Assembly: GCF_000425945.1 (NCBI RefSeq) | Contig: NZ_AUEK01000003.1 | Span: 372,001 to 436,000 of the forward strand | Length of the DNA: 64,000 bases | Direction: 5' to 3' | Origin: Candidatus Solirubrobacter pratensis | GTDB taxonomy: Bacteria > Actinomycetota > Thermoleophilia > Solirubrobacterales > Solirubrobacteraceae | In this document: one piece after another, positions 55,405 to 64,000 of the stretch | Position numbering within the stretch: the first letter of the stretch is position 1 | Layout: each line of letters opens with the position of its first letter | The notes under the pieces: model-generated | What the model was told of the DNA's origin: nothing | The model's input: the letters and a program-made list of their open reading frames with translations, nothing else | Databases searched by the model: none | Made by a program: the position numbers and the translations under genes

Positions 55405-57060
55405 CTAGCGCTGAGCGGTGGCCTGCCGGCCTGCGCGCACAAGCACGGTCTTGTGCGCGCGGAGGTTGCGGAACGCGACGACGCCGCGGGTCACGCGCAC
55501 GACCGTGCTCTTGCACGAGTCCTGGACGATCCACTTGGCGCCCCGGCCGGTCGCGTCGCCGTAGCGGCCGCGGATCCGGAACGATCCTGCGCCGTCGCCC
55601 GTCAGCTTGCGTGTCCGCCCGCAGCGCAGCTTCTCGCTCAGCGCGAGCTGCGTCGCGCCCGAGGACTGCGTCACGGTGAACACGCCGCCGGAGAACTTCG
55701 CGGACTCCGTCTTCGTTCCGGTGGCGGGCGCGGCGGTGAGGACGACGATCCCCTTCCTGGTGTCGACGACCGTCCCCACCGGGACCGCGGTCTTCGCCCG
55801 CAGCTCCTCGAACCGCGGGGAGCGGGGGCGGCGGATAAGCGTCCGGCCGCTCGACGGCCGCAGCACGACCGTCTTGCCGTACGAAGCGACCGCGGTGGGC
55901 GTGGCCGGCGGCATCGGACTGGCCGAGACGGTGGGCGGCGGCGCTGGGTTCTGCGTGGGCGGACCGCCCCCGACGGTGAACGGGAGCGCCGCCGTGCTGG
56001 CGTTCCCCGCGGCGTCCGTCGCTCTCGCGACGAGCATGTAGTCGCCCGGCGCCAGTCCCGGGTAGCTGAGCGGGCACGGCCCGAACGCGCCCTGGCCCGA
56101 CGGGGTGTCGAGGCGGCAGTCGAGCGTCGTCCCCGGGTCCGAGACGATGCTGAAGCCGTCGGGGCCGCCGGTGATGACGGGCGGGTTCGGCGCGTTGGGC
56201 GCCACGGTCAGGACGTGGCGCGCCGACTCGGCGCTCACGTGCTTGGCGGCGTCGGTCGCGGTCGAGGTGTAGGTGTGCTCGCCGGGCGAGACGTTGGCGA
56301 TCGTCAGCGTCCAGTTGCCCGCGCCGTCGGCGGACTTGCTGCTCTTCGCCACGCCGCCGTCGAGCACCGTCACCGTCGCATTCGCCTCGGTGCTCCCCGA
56401 GAACTCCACCGTCGTGGAGCGTTGCGCGGCGCCGTCGACGGGGAATCTGATCGTGGGCGCCGCCGGCGCGGTGAGGTCCACCGTGACGGTCAGCGAGGTG
56501 GGCGCAGAGACGTTGCCGGCGGCGTCGGTGAGCGTCACGGCATAGGTGTGCACCCCCTCGGCGACGGCGACTGGAGCGGTGGACCATGGACCGGCCGCCG
56601 CCGGCGTCGCGGTGGCAACCGACGTGGCACCCTCCGAGATCGTGACGGTGCCGGCCTCGCTTGCGTTGCCGCTGAAGGTGATCGGCGACGCACCGAGCAA
56701 CGCGTTGTTGGCGGGCACGGTGACGGTCGGCGCTCCGGGCGGCTGCGTGTCGACGGTGAAGCTGCTCGTGACGGTGCCGGTCTCCATCCCCGCGTTGGTC
56801 GCCACGACGGTGAAGGTGTGGGGGCCGTCGGCGAGACCGGAGACGGGATGGGGCGAAACGCATGCGGCCGCGGCTCCCGAGTCGAGAGCGCACGTGAACG
56901 TCGCCGCGGCGTCATCGGCGGTGAACGCGAAGCCGAACGCGGTCTGGGTCCCGAGCGCGGGCGGCTGCGCCGTGAACGTCACGACGGGCGGGGCCGCGGC
57001 GGCAGTCGAGGGCGCGGCGAGCGCCAGCACAGCCACGATCGCCGTCAGGAGCCGCCTCAT
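55405..57060 (-). CDS. Secreted Ig-repeat protein with FecR-like C-terminal domain (paralogue C)
   Basis: 551 residues. Signal peptide 1-21. Unlike its neighbours it has no beta-helix: four Ig-like modules (FTCALDSGAAAACVSP; NASEAGTVTISEG; GSTEANATVTVLDGG; LDCRLDTPSGQGAFGPCP) follow one another, each with the TxTDAAGN-type end. The C-terminal domain is a diverged form: GKTVVLRPSSGRTLIRRP, AVPVGTVVDTRKGIVVL, GAGSFRIRGRYGDATGRGAK and VRVTRGVVAFRNLR. The start ATG at 57060 shares a base with the stop of the upstream fragment (TGATG), so it may be translated by coupling. Confidence 0.8.
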   Translation of the reverse strand: MRRLLTAIVAVLALAAPSTAAAAPPVVTFTAQPPALGTQTAFGFAFTADDAAATFTCALDSGAAAACVSPHPVSGLADGPHTFTVVATNAGMETGTVTSSFTVDTQPPGAPTVTVPANNALLGASPITFSGNASEAGTVTISEGATSVATATPAAAGPWSTAPVAVAEGVHTYAVTLTDAAGNVSAPTSLTVTVDLTAPAAPTIRFPVDGAAQRSTTVEFSGSTEANATVTVLDGGVAKSSKSADGAGNWTLTIANVSPGEHTYTSTATDAAKHVSAESARHVLTVAPNAPNPPVITGGPDGFSIVSDPGTTLDCRLDTPSGQGAFGPCPLSYPGLAPGDYMLVARATDAAGNASTAALPFTVGGGPPTQNPAPPPTVSASPMPPATPTAVASYGKTVVLRPSSGRTLIRRPRSPRFEELRAKTAVPVGTVVDTRKGIVVLTAAPATGTKTESAKFSGGVFTVTQSSGATQLALSEKLRCGRTRKLTGDGAGSFRIRGRYGDATGRGAKWIVQDSCKSTVVRVTRGVVAFRNLRAHKTVLVRAGRQATAQR

Positions 57061-57302
57061 CAGCGCCTCGGCTTCGCGAGGCACGTTCCGCCGGCGTGCG
57101 GCGCGAGCGGCGTGAGGTCCGTCGTGCTCGTGGTCGGAGAGACCGTGAGGATGCCCTCGGAGAACTGCGCCTGCTGCACGGTGCCGCCCTTCCTGACGAT
57201 CGCGGCGAGGTCTACCACGCGCTTGATGGCGTCAGGCATCGATCCAAGTGGAATCGGCCTATTCGGGTCAAGCGCGACGAACCTGCGGCTCCGCGCCCGC
57301 AT
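57060..57302 (-). pseudogene. Fragment of the FecR-like C-terminal domain (paralogue D)
   Basis: 80 codons. RFVALDPNRPIPLGS, AAIVRKGGTVQQAQFSEGIL and STTDLTPLA align with the first half of the shared domain in paralogues E and F (FVALDPTKPIPVGS, ALLKKGGKPQTATFYDGIF, KTTDLTL). The signal peptide, the N-terminal repeats and the whole SFRTRGQYSSATVRGTKW module are missing, so it is an internal fragment of a decayed copy. It has an ATG and an open frame and could still be translated as the leader of paralogue C, whose start it overlaps. Confidence 0.65.
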
Positions 57303-57388
57303 ACGCAGGGTTCCGCGCGGCGGCGGGGCCGGCCCAGGATTTCCGCGGCACCTACGTCATGGAAGAGACAGGTGCCGCGGGACTGCGT

Positions 57389-59023
<1,635 letters not shown>

Positions 59024-59059
59024 GGCAAGCGTGAACACCGCGGAAGCGGCGTGGTTGCG

Positions 59060-60763
59060 CTACTTCCGCGGCCGCGCGAGATACTGCTTTCCGGCGCGCA
59101 GGACGACCGTCTTGCGCTTGACGTTGTCGCGCACCGTCACCGCGCCCCGGGACACCTTCGTGAGCGTGCCCGCGCACGAGTCCTGCACGAGCCACTTCGT
59201 GCCGCGGACGGTGGCCGAGCTGTACTGGCCGCGGGTGCGGAACGAGCCGGACCCCTCGCCCCACAGCTTGCGCGACTTCGGCTTCTTGGCCGCGGCGCTC
59301 GCCTTGCCCTTCTTGCATGCGGCCAGGGCCTGATTGAGGGTGAGGTCAGTCGTCGTCTTCGATTGGGAGATCTTGAAGATCCCGTCGAAGAAGTTGGCCT
59401 TGTCGGGCTTGCCGCCCTTCTTCAACAGCGCGGTGACCGAGATCGTGCCCTGCGTCGCGTCGACCGTCGACCCGACCGGGATCGGCTGGCCCGGATCGAG
59501 CGCGACGAACGTCTTGCTGCCGGGCTTCTTCACGAGGATCTTGCCCTCGACGACCTGCCCCGCCACCGACTTCTGGGGCTCCGGCGTCGCCACCGGCGGC
59601 GGAGGCGGGGGAGGCGGCGGCGGAGGCGGCGGCTGCGTCGTCGTCGGGATCTCGAACCCCGTCACCGGCGGAGCGACGGCACCCTGCTCGTAGGCGCCCA
59701 TGTCGCAGGCGCCGCCCGCCGAGCGCGGCGCGTTGCGCTGATCGGCCGAGCTGTTGCATGGGTTGCTCGTGCCCTTGGCCGGCCCGCTGCTCGGGATCGC
59801 AAGGATGTCGGTTTGTCCGCCGTCGTTGCTCAGGAACGACACGAGCCCGGTATCGATGACGTTCGGAGTGATTCCGCACGCCGCGCCGTCCTCCAGTCCG
59901 GTGCTGTCGGTGGTCGCCGCGAAGTCGCAGTTCGATCCCGGCACGCGGTTGGCCTGGTTGCCGACTAGCAGCGAGCCGTACGAGGACCACGTTCCGCCAC
60001 CGGCAGCGATCGAGATCCCGCCCGGCGCCTGACCGCTCGTGTTGTACCCCATCGTCACGTGCGTCAGGAACACCTGGTTGGACGGGTTGCCCGCCGAGCT
60101 GATCCCGCCCGCCGTCCCGGCGGTGTTGTTGAAGATCGTCGACTCGCTGAGCGCCGTGAGCGCGGACGCCGCGCCGCCGGCATTGAAGATCGCGCCACCC
60201 TGCGCCGTCGCGCTGTTGCCGTCGATGAGGACCCCGGCGGCGTAGAACGTTCCCGTGTTCGCGACGCCCCCGCCGTTGGCGGCGATGCCGCCGGTCACCC
60301 GGGCGTTCGTGAGCACGAGCGCGCCTCCGTTGAGGATGTTCCCGCCGTCGCCCGGGCCGGCGCGCCCGCCGGCGACGGTGACGCCCGAGATCCCAGCGGT
60401 GACACCGGGGCTCACGGTGAACACGCGCGAGGCTCCGTTGCCCTGGATCGTCGCGGTGCGCGCGTTCGGGCCGACGAGGGAGATGTCCTGGTCGAGCGAC
60501 AGCGGACCCTGCGTCAACGTGAAGGTTCCGCTCGTCGCGAGCCCGACGACGTCGGCGCCAGGATTCGCCGTCGCGGCGGCCACCGCGACGCGCAGTGTGT
60601 CGCACGCGAACGCGCCGGGGATGTTCGGATACGGGCGGCAGGCCCCTCCCGCATCGCCCGTGCCCGTGACGATGTAGATGGCGCCGTCCGCGCGGGCGGG
60701 GGAAACGGCGACGAGAATCGCGGTGGTGGCGAGAAACAACGCAATGAGGACGCGGCGCAGCAC
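59060..60763 (-). CDS. Secreted beta-helix protein with FecR-like C-terminal domain (paralogue F)
   Basis: 567 residues from a GTG start. Signal peptide 1-25 (cut near SPARA). Beta-helix with CDTLRVAVAAATANPGADVV, TFTLTQGPLSLDQDISLVGP, GGNILNGGALVLTNARVTGG and CDMGAYEQ closing. A run of 13 prolines forms the linker. The C-terminal domain reads QKSVAGQVVEGKILVKKPGS, PIPVGSTVDATQGTISVTAL, TTDLTLNQALAACKKGK and SFRTRGQYSSATVRGTKWLV. First gene of the minus-strand cluster F-E-D-C-B-A, each 35-90 bp apart, so one transcript is likely. Function unknown. Confidence 0.82.
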   Translation of the reverse strand: MLRRVLIALFLATTAILVAVSPARADGAIYIVTGTGDAGGACRPYPNIPGAFACDTLRVAVAAATANPGADVVGLATSGTFTLTQGPLSLDQDISLVGPNARTATIQGNGASRVFTVSPGVTAGISGVTVAGGRAGPGDGGNILNGGALVLTNARVTGGIAANGGGVANTGTFYAAGVLIDGNSATAQGGAIFNAGGAASALTALSESTIFNNTAGTAGGISSAGNPSNQVFLTHVTMGYNTSGQAPGGISIAAGGGTWSSYGSLLVGNQANRVPGSNCDFAATTDSTGLEDGAACGITPNVIDTGLVSFLSNDGGQTDILAIPSSGPAKGTSNPCNSSADQRNAPRSAGGACDMGAYEQGAVAPPVTGFEIPTTTQPPPPPPPPPPPPPVATPEPQKSVAGQVVEGKILVKKPGSKTFVALDPGQPIPVGSTVDATQGTISVTALLKKGGKPDKANFFDGIFKISQSKTTTDLTLNQALAACKKGKASAAAKKPKSRKLWGEGSGSFRTRGQYSSATVRGTKWLVQDSCAGTLTKVSRGAVTVRDNVKRKTVVLRAGKQYLARPRK

Positions 60764-60833
60764 TTGTTGCCGACCCTAACCCGACGCGACTCCGGCAGGC
60801 AACCGTCGATCGAGCAGGCCATCATGAGCGTCC

Positions 60834-61301
60834 ATGGACGTGGACGCCCTCTTCGACGCCTGGGATCGCGCCTGGTCAGGGCGTGACGCGCGCGCGTTCG
60901 AGTCGCTCTGCGACCCCGATGTCCACTACGAGGACCCGCTGACCGAGGACCCGCTGGTGGGCACCGACGCGCTCGGCCGCCACGCGCGCGGGCTGTGGGA
61001 GGCGTTCCCGGACGCGCGAGTGAACTCGACCGGCGCGCGCGTCGCCGACGGAGCGTTCGCCTGCGCGCCGTGCCGCGTGCTCGGCACGCACGAGGGGCGG
61101 CTCGGGCGGATCGCGCCGACGCACCGCGAGCTCTCGGTCCACGCCATCGTCTACGCCGAGCTGCGCGACGAGCGCCTGCTGCGCGTGCGCGCCTTCTTCG
61201 ACGTCTATGGCGCCGGGATGCAGCTCGGAGCGCTGCCCAAGCACGGCACCGCCGGGGAGCGCGCGCTGCTGCTGCTGCGCGGCTTCGGCCTGCGCGGCTA
61301 G
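60834..61301 (+). CDS. SnoaL-like (NTF2 fold) protein
   Basis: 155 residues. FDAWDRAWSGRDARAFESLC, DVHYEDPLTEDPLVGTDALG and LLRVRAFFDVYGAGMQLG are the usual blocks of SnoaL-like polyketide-cyclase-fold proteins; the His/Tyr/Asp cluster HYEDP may be catalytic. No biosynthetic genes are near, so the ligand is unknown. It is not a close relative of the NTF2-like protein at 5 kb. It diverges from the beta-helix cluster, and its last 4 bases overlap the convergent EEP gene. Confidence 0.78.
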   Translation: MDVDALFDAWDRAWSGRDARAFESLCDPDVHYEDPLTEDPLVGTDALGRHARGLWEAFPDARVNSTGARVADGAFACAPCRVLGTHEGRLGRIAPTHRELSVHAIVYAELRDERLLRVRAFFDVYGAGMQLGALPKHGTAGERALLLLRGFGLRG

Positions 61302-61951
61302 TGCCCGGACACGTAGATCGTCACGGCGACCGGAGGATGGTCCGACAGCGGCCCGCGCTCGAGCACCGTCGCATCGCGGCCGCGGCGGCCCTCGGTGAAG
61401 AGATGGTCGACGTGGTTGCCGGCGATCCGCACCATCCCGGGCAGCGCCGGCCGCTTGACGTTGAGGTCGCCGCCGAACAGCAGCGGCATGCCGCCCGCCC
61501 ACGTGAGCGCGGCGGCCAGCGCGCGCAGACTGTCCGCGCTGCCGTCCGGCGTCGAGGCGTGCACGTTGACGACCCACCCCTCCCGCAGGCGCACGCCATG
61601 CGCGAAGCGCCGCTCGGGGATGCGCGTGAGCAGCACCGAGCGGTGCTCGAGCACCGGCGCCCCGCGCACGAGGATCACGTTCGCGCCGCCGCCGTTGGCC
61701 CGCAGGAGATCCGGGTTGCGGGACGAGATCGCGCGCCGGGCGCCGATAAGCCCGTTGCGCGACGTGAGCACCCAGCGCGCCTGCGCGCCCGCCGCGCCCG
61801 CGAGCCGCGGCGGCCACCACGGCGGCACCTCCTGGAGCAGCGCGACGTCCCAGTCCCAGCTCGCGAGCGCACCGGCGTACTCGTTCAGCAGCGAGCGTCC
61901 CACGGAGCTCGGGCTACGACCGTGGTAGAGGTTCCAGGTCAATGCCCGCAC
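61298..61951 (-). CDS. Endonuclease/exonuclease/phosphatase (EEP) family protein
   Basis: 217 residues. The metal-dependent core motifs are in order: TWNLYHGR (Asn), VALLQEV (Glu), VVNVHAS, GGDLNVK (Asp-x-Asn) and LSDHPPV (Asp-His). Length is short for DNase I-like enzymes, and no signal peptide is seen. The substrate could be nucleic acid or a phospholipid head group. The GTG start lies inside the divergent argF start region: the two genes overlap by 10 bp head to head, so each promoter must lie within the other's coding sequence. Confidence 0.85.
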   Translation of the reverse strand: MRALTWNLYHGRSPSSVGRSLLNEYAGALASWDWDVALLQEVPPWWPPRLAGAAGAQARWVLTSRNGLIGARRAISSRNPDLLRANGGGANVILVRGAPVLEHRSVLLTRIPERRFAHGVRLREGWVVNVHASTPDGSADSLRALAAALTWAGGMPLLFGGDLNVKRPALPGMVRIAGNHVDHLFTEGRRGRDATVLERGPLSDHPPVAVTIYVSGH

Positions 61952-62850
61952 TCGAGACTCCCCTCCACTTCCTCACCGGCGCCGAGCTCGACGCCGCCGC
62001 GCTCGCCTCGCTGCTCGACCGCGCCGCGGCGCTGAAGGCGGCGCCGCTGTCCTCGCGGGTGCTCGACGGGCGCGCCGTCGCGCTGCTCTTCCAGAAGCCG
62101 TCCACGCGCACGCGCACGTCGTTCGAGACCGGCGTGTTCGAGCTCGGCGGCCACCCGATGGTCCTGCGCGGGGAGGAGCTGCAGATCACGCGCGGCGAGT
62201 CGGTGCGCGACACTGCGCTGGTGCTCTCGCGCCACGTGGCGGCGATCGGCCTGCGGACCGGCAGCGAAGAGGAGCTGGAGGAGCTCGCGGCGCACGCGAC
62301 GGTGCCGGTCGTGAACATGCTCTCGCCGCTGCACCACCCGTGCCAGGCGATCGCCGACCTGGAGACGCTGCGCGAGGCCTACGGGGAGCTCGAGGGGCGC
62401 GTGCTCGCCTACGTCGGCGACGGCAACAACGTCGCCCGCTCGCTCGCGGTGCTCGGCGGCCTCGCGGGGATGGAGGTGCGCGTCGCGGCGCCCGCCGGCT
62501 ACCAGCTCGAAGACGGCTGGGGAGCGGTTCTCACCGACGATCCGGCGGAGGCGGTCGCCGGCGCGGATGCCGTCTACACCGACGTCTGGGTCTCGATGAG
62601 CGACGACGAGTCCTCGGCCGCGGCGCGGCGCGCGGCCCTCGCGCCGTACCGCATCGACGACGCGCTGCTCGACCGCGCCGCCCCCGGCGCCTTTGCGCTG
62701 CACTGCCTTCCCGCGCATCCCGGCGAGGAGATCACCGAGGCGGTCCTCTACGGCGACCGCCAGCGCATCTGGGACCAGGCCGAGAACCGCCGCCACGCCC
62801 AGAAGGCGCTGCTCGAGCTGCTCGTTTCCGCCGCCGCGGAGCGCGGGTAG
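61942..62850 (+). CDS. argF: Ornithine carbamoyltransferase
   Basis: 302 residues. Carbamoyl-phosphate site STRTR (54-58) with TSFE, the HHPCQAIADL motif (about 131-140), the ornithine loop SMSDD and the catalytic Cys in HCLPAH (about 252-257) identify OTC rather than aspartate carbamoyltransferase. It makes citrulline in arginine synthesis. No other arg genes are in the window. The ATG at 61942 begins MPALETPLHF; it overlaps the divergent EEP gene by 10 bp. Confidence 0.94.
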   Translation: MPALETPLHFLTGAELDAAALASLLDRAAALKAAPLSSRVLDGRAVALLFQKPSTRTRTSFETGVFELGGHPMVLRGEELQITRGESVRDTALVLSRHVAAIGLRTGSEEELEELAAHATVPVVNMLSPLHHPCQAIADLETLREAYGELEGRVLAYVGDGNNVARSLAVLGGLAGMEVRVAAPAGYQLEDGWGAVLTDDPAEAVAGADAVYTDVWVSMSDDESSAAARRAALAPYRIDDALLDRAAPGAFALHCLPAHPGEEITEAVLYGDRQRIWDQAENRRHAQKALLELLVSAAAERG

Positions 62851-62862
62851 GTCAGCGCGGCC

Positions 62863-63186
62863 ATGCCGTCGTTGAAGAACCCCGCCGAGCTCGCGGTCAT
62901 CCCGATCGACTGGCTGAAGGACACGCTCGACGCCGCGGTCCGGCGAGGGCGCATGACGCGCGACGACGCAACGGAGCTGCTGGCCGAGCTGCTGCGGGGG
63001 CGTCGCGGGCCGGAGGAGGAGGACACGCTCCCGATCAGCGGCTACGACGACCTGACGGCGGCCGAGGTCGTGACCCAGGTGAAAGGTCTGGATCCTGACG
63101 ACGCGCGCCGCGTGCGCGACTACGAGCGGCGCAACGCGAACCGCAAGACCGTGCTCTCGGCACTCGAGCAACGACTCACGCCGTGA
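62863..63186 (+). CDS. Small conserved helical protein (phasin-like), unknown
   Basis: 107 residues, 12 bp after argF. Predicted largely helical: LKDTLDAAVRRGRMTRDDAT resembles the start of phasin-like or pilus-accessory coiled coils. A short linker with LPISGYDDLTAAEVVTQVKG is followed by a C-terminal helix DYERRNANRKTVLSALEQRL. The ISxYDxLTAxEV...YERxNxNRxTV pattern is one I know from uncharacterised actinobacterial proteins. Probably a cytosolic protein-protein adaptor; that is inference. The 3' end overlaps map by 11 bp. Confidence 0.7.
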   Translation: MPSLKNPAELAVIPIDWLKDTLDAAVRRGRMTRDDATELLAELLRGRRGPEEEDTLPISGYDDLTAAEVVTQVKGLDPDDARRVRDYERRNANRKTVLSALEQRLTP

Positions 63187-63910
63187 CCAGGATCGGCGCG
63201 CCCTGGGTGACGACGATCGTGTGCTCGGCGTGCGCCGACGGTGAGCCGTCCTCGGTCCTGACGGTCCAGCCGTCCTCGTCCATGTAGACGTCGCCCAGGC
63301 CCGCGGCGATGATCGGCTCGACCGTGATCACGAGCCCGTCCGTGAGCGGAGGGCCGTCCCACGCGACGTTCGGGACGTCCGGCTCCTCGTGGATCCGGCG
63401 CCCGATGCCGTGGCCCTGGAGGTCGGCGCAGACGCTGAAGCCGCGCCGGGTGACCTCCGTCTCCACCGCGGCGCCGATCGCGCCGATGCTCGCGCCGGCC
63501 GTCGCGGCCTCGAGCCCGCGTCGCAGCGCGGACTGCGCGGCCGCGGCGAGGCGCTGCTCGCGGCCGCGCACGCGGCCGACCGGCACCGTGCGGCACGCGT
63601 CGGCGTAGTAGCCGGCGAGCTCGGCGGTGACGTCGAGCTTGACGAGCTGGCCGTCGCGCAGCCGGCGCGGGCCGGGGATGCCATGCACGGCCTCGTCGTC
63701 GACCGAGATGCAGGCGGTTCCCGGGAAGTCGTAGTCGAGCTGCGGGCCCGAGCGGGCGCCGTGCGAGGCGAAGACGCGCGCGGCGACGTCGTCGAGCTCC
63801 TTCGTGGTGACGCCGGGCCGCACCCGGCGGCTCATCTCGCGGATCGCCTCGGCCACCGCGCGGCCGGCGGCCTGCAGGGCGGCGAGCTCCTCTGGGTGGT
63901 CGATCGACAC
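63176..63910 (-). CDS. map: Methionine aminopeptidase type I
   Basis: 244-residue pita-bread enzyme that removes initiator Met. All five metal ligands can be placed: the two Asp in KLDVTAELAGYYADACRTVP, His in GHGIGRRIHEEP, Glu in ITVEPIIAAG and Glu in SAHAEHTIVV. The substrate-pocket motif DYDFPGTACISVDDEAVHGI is typical. I prefer the GTG at 63910 (AGGA upstream at good spacing); an ATG at 63928 is also in frame. The start is only 21 bp from the divergent methyltransferase ATG, so their promoters overlap. Confidence 0.93.
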   Translation of the reverse strand: MSIDHPEELAALQAAGRAVAEAIREMSRRVRPGVTTKELDDVAARVFASHGARSGPQLDYDFPGTACISVDDEAVHGIPGPRRLRDGQLVKLDVTAELAGYYADACRTVPVGRVRGREQRLAAAAQSALRRGLEAATAGASIGAIGAAVETEVTRRGFSVCADLQGHGIGRRIHEEPDVPNVAWDGPPLTDGLVITVEPIIAAGLGDVYMDEDGWTVRTEDGSPSAHAEHTIVVTQGAPILVTA

Positions 63911-63931
63911 CCTGTCATCCTCACACATCGC

Positions 63932-64000
63932 ATGTCCGTGACCGCACAGCGCCCGTCCCGAGGCGACGTCCTCGAGCTCACGATCGATTCCCTCGCCCAC
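63932..64000 (+). CDS. TRAM-domain RNA methyltransferase, first 23 codons (3' cut by window edge)
   Basis: From the ATG the frame runs open to the window end: MSVTAQRPSRGDVLELTIDS followed by LAH. The GDVLELTIDSLAHG pattern is the opening strand of the TRAM domain at the N-terminus of RumA/TrmA-type (uracil-5)-methyltransferases in actinobacteria. The catalytic part lies beyond the window. The identification rests on this short stretch and the head-to-head gap with map. Confidence 0.6.
   Translation, partial: MSVTAQRPSRGDVLELTIDSLAH

Overview
This window is very GC-rich, densely packed bacterial chromosome. The content points to an actinobacterium, most likely of the class Thermoleophilia (a Solirubrobacter/Conexibacter-like soil organism). 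The signs are a putative F420-dependent LLM-family oxidoreductase, many GTG starts, 1-20 bp gene overlaps, several c-di-GMP proteins, and a family of secreted beta-helix proteins ending in a shared FecR-like domain. The taxonomic call is inference; there is no rRNA gene in the window.

Layout. 1-3.4 kb: the 3' end of an FG-GAP-like secreted protein, a SipW-type signal peptidase and a TasA-like substrate candidate. 3.5-5.4 kb: an amidase and an NTF2-like protein. 5.4-9.6 kb: a scarred region holding a truncated ArsR copy, a frameshifted tail-fibre-like remnant, an intact ArsR/SRPBCC pair divergent from a DHA2 exporter with two copies of a palindromic operator, and two more gene remnants. 9.6-17 kb: two tRNA-Ala genes, a GGDEF protein, an acidic conserved protein, an M1 aminopeptidase, an HD-GYP protein whose 3' end is antisense to a tRNA, a histone-deacetylase-like hydrolase, a structured RNA candidate and a ROK sugar kinase. 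17-22 kb (minus): one overlapping operon of histidine kinase, response regulator, acyl-CoA-synthetase-like protein, DUF485 protein and ActP-type symporter. 22-27.5 kb: membrane and secreted proteins, a D,D-carboxypeptidase, a rhomboid protease and a chemoreceptor.

27.5-35.8 kb (minus): an alpha-oxoamine synthase, a membrane GGDEF-EAL protein and an MFS exporter are translationally coupled. They run straight into lipB, an LLM oxidoreductase and lipA, and a repeated C-rich hairpin sits at the ends of the last two genes. 35.9-46.8 kb: 2-oxoacid dehydrogenase E1alpha-E1beta-E2, a second plastid-type E2, two more histidine kinases, a DsbA-like protein and E3 (lpd). LipA and LipB can lipoylate both E2 proteins, so this is a lipoate-enzyme neighbourhood. 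46.8-50.8 kb: a TSUP transporter, thiE, and a TPP riboswitch followed by thiO-thiS-thiG.

50.8-60.8 kb (minus): five full-length secreted paralogues plus one fragment, all sharing a C-terminal FecR-like domain; four have beta-helix N-termini and one has only Ig-like repeats. 60.8-64 kb: an NTF2-like protein, an EEP-family nuclease/phosphatase head-to-head with ornithine carbamoyltransferase, a small conserved protein, methionine aminopeptidase, and the first 23 codons of a TRAM-domain RNA methyltransferase.

The parts that look least described are the oxoamine synthase/c-di-GMP/exporter operon, the paralogous FecR-like surface-protein cluster, the covarying hairpin repeat that exactly fills the gap before lipA, and the promoter-aptamer-terminator RNA before the ROK kinase.
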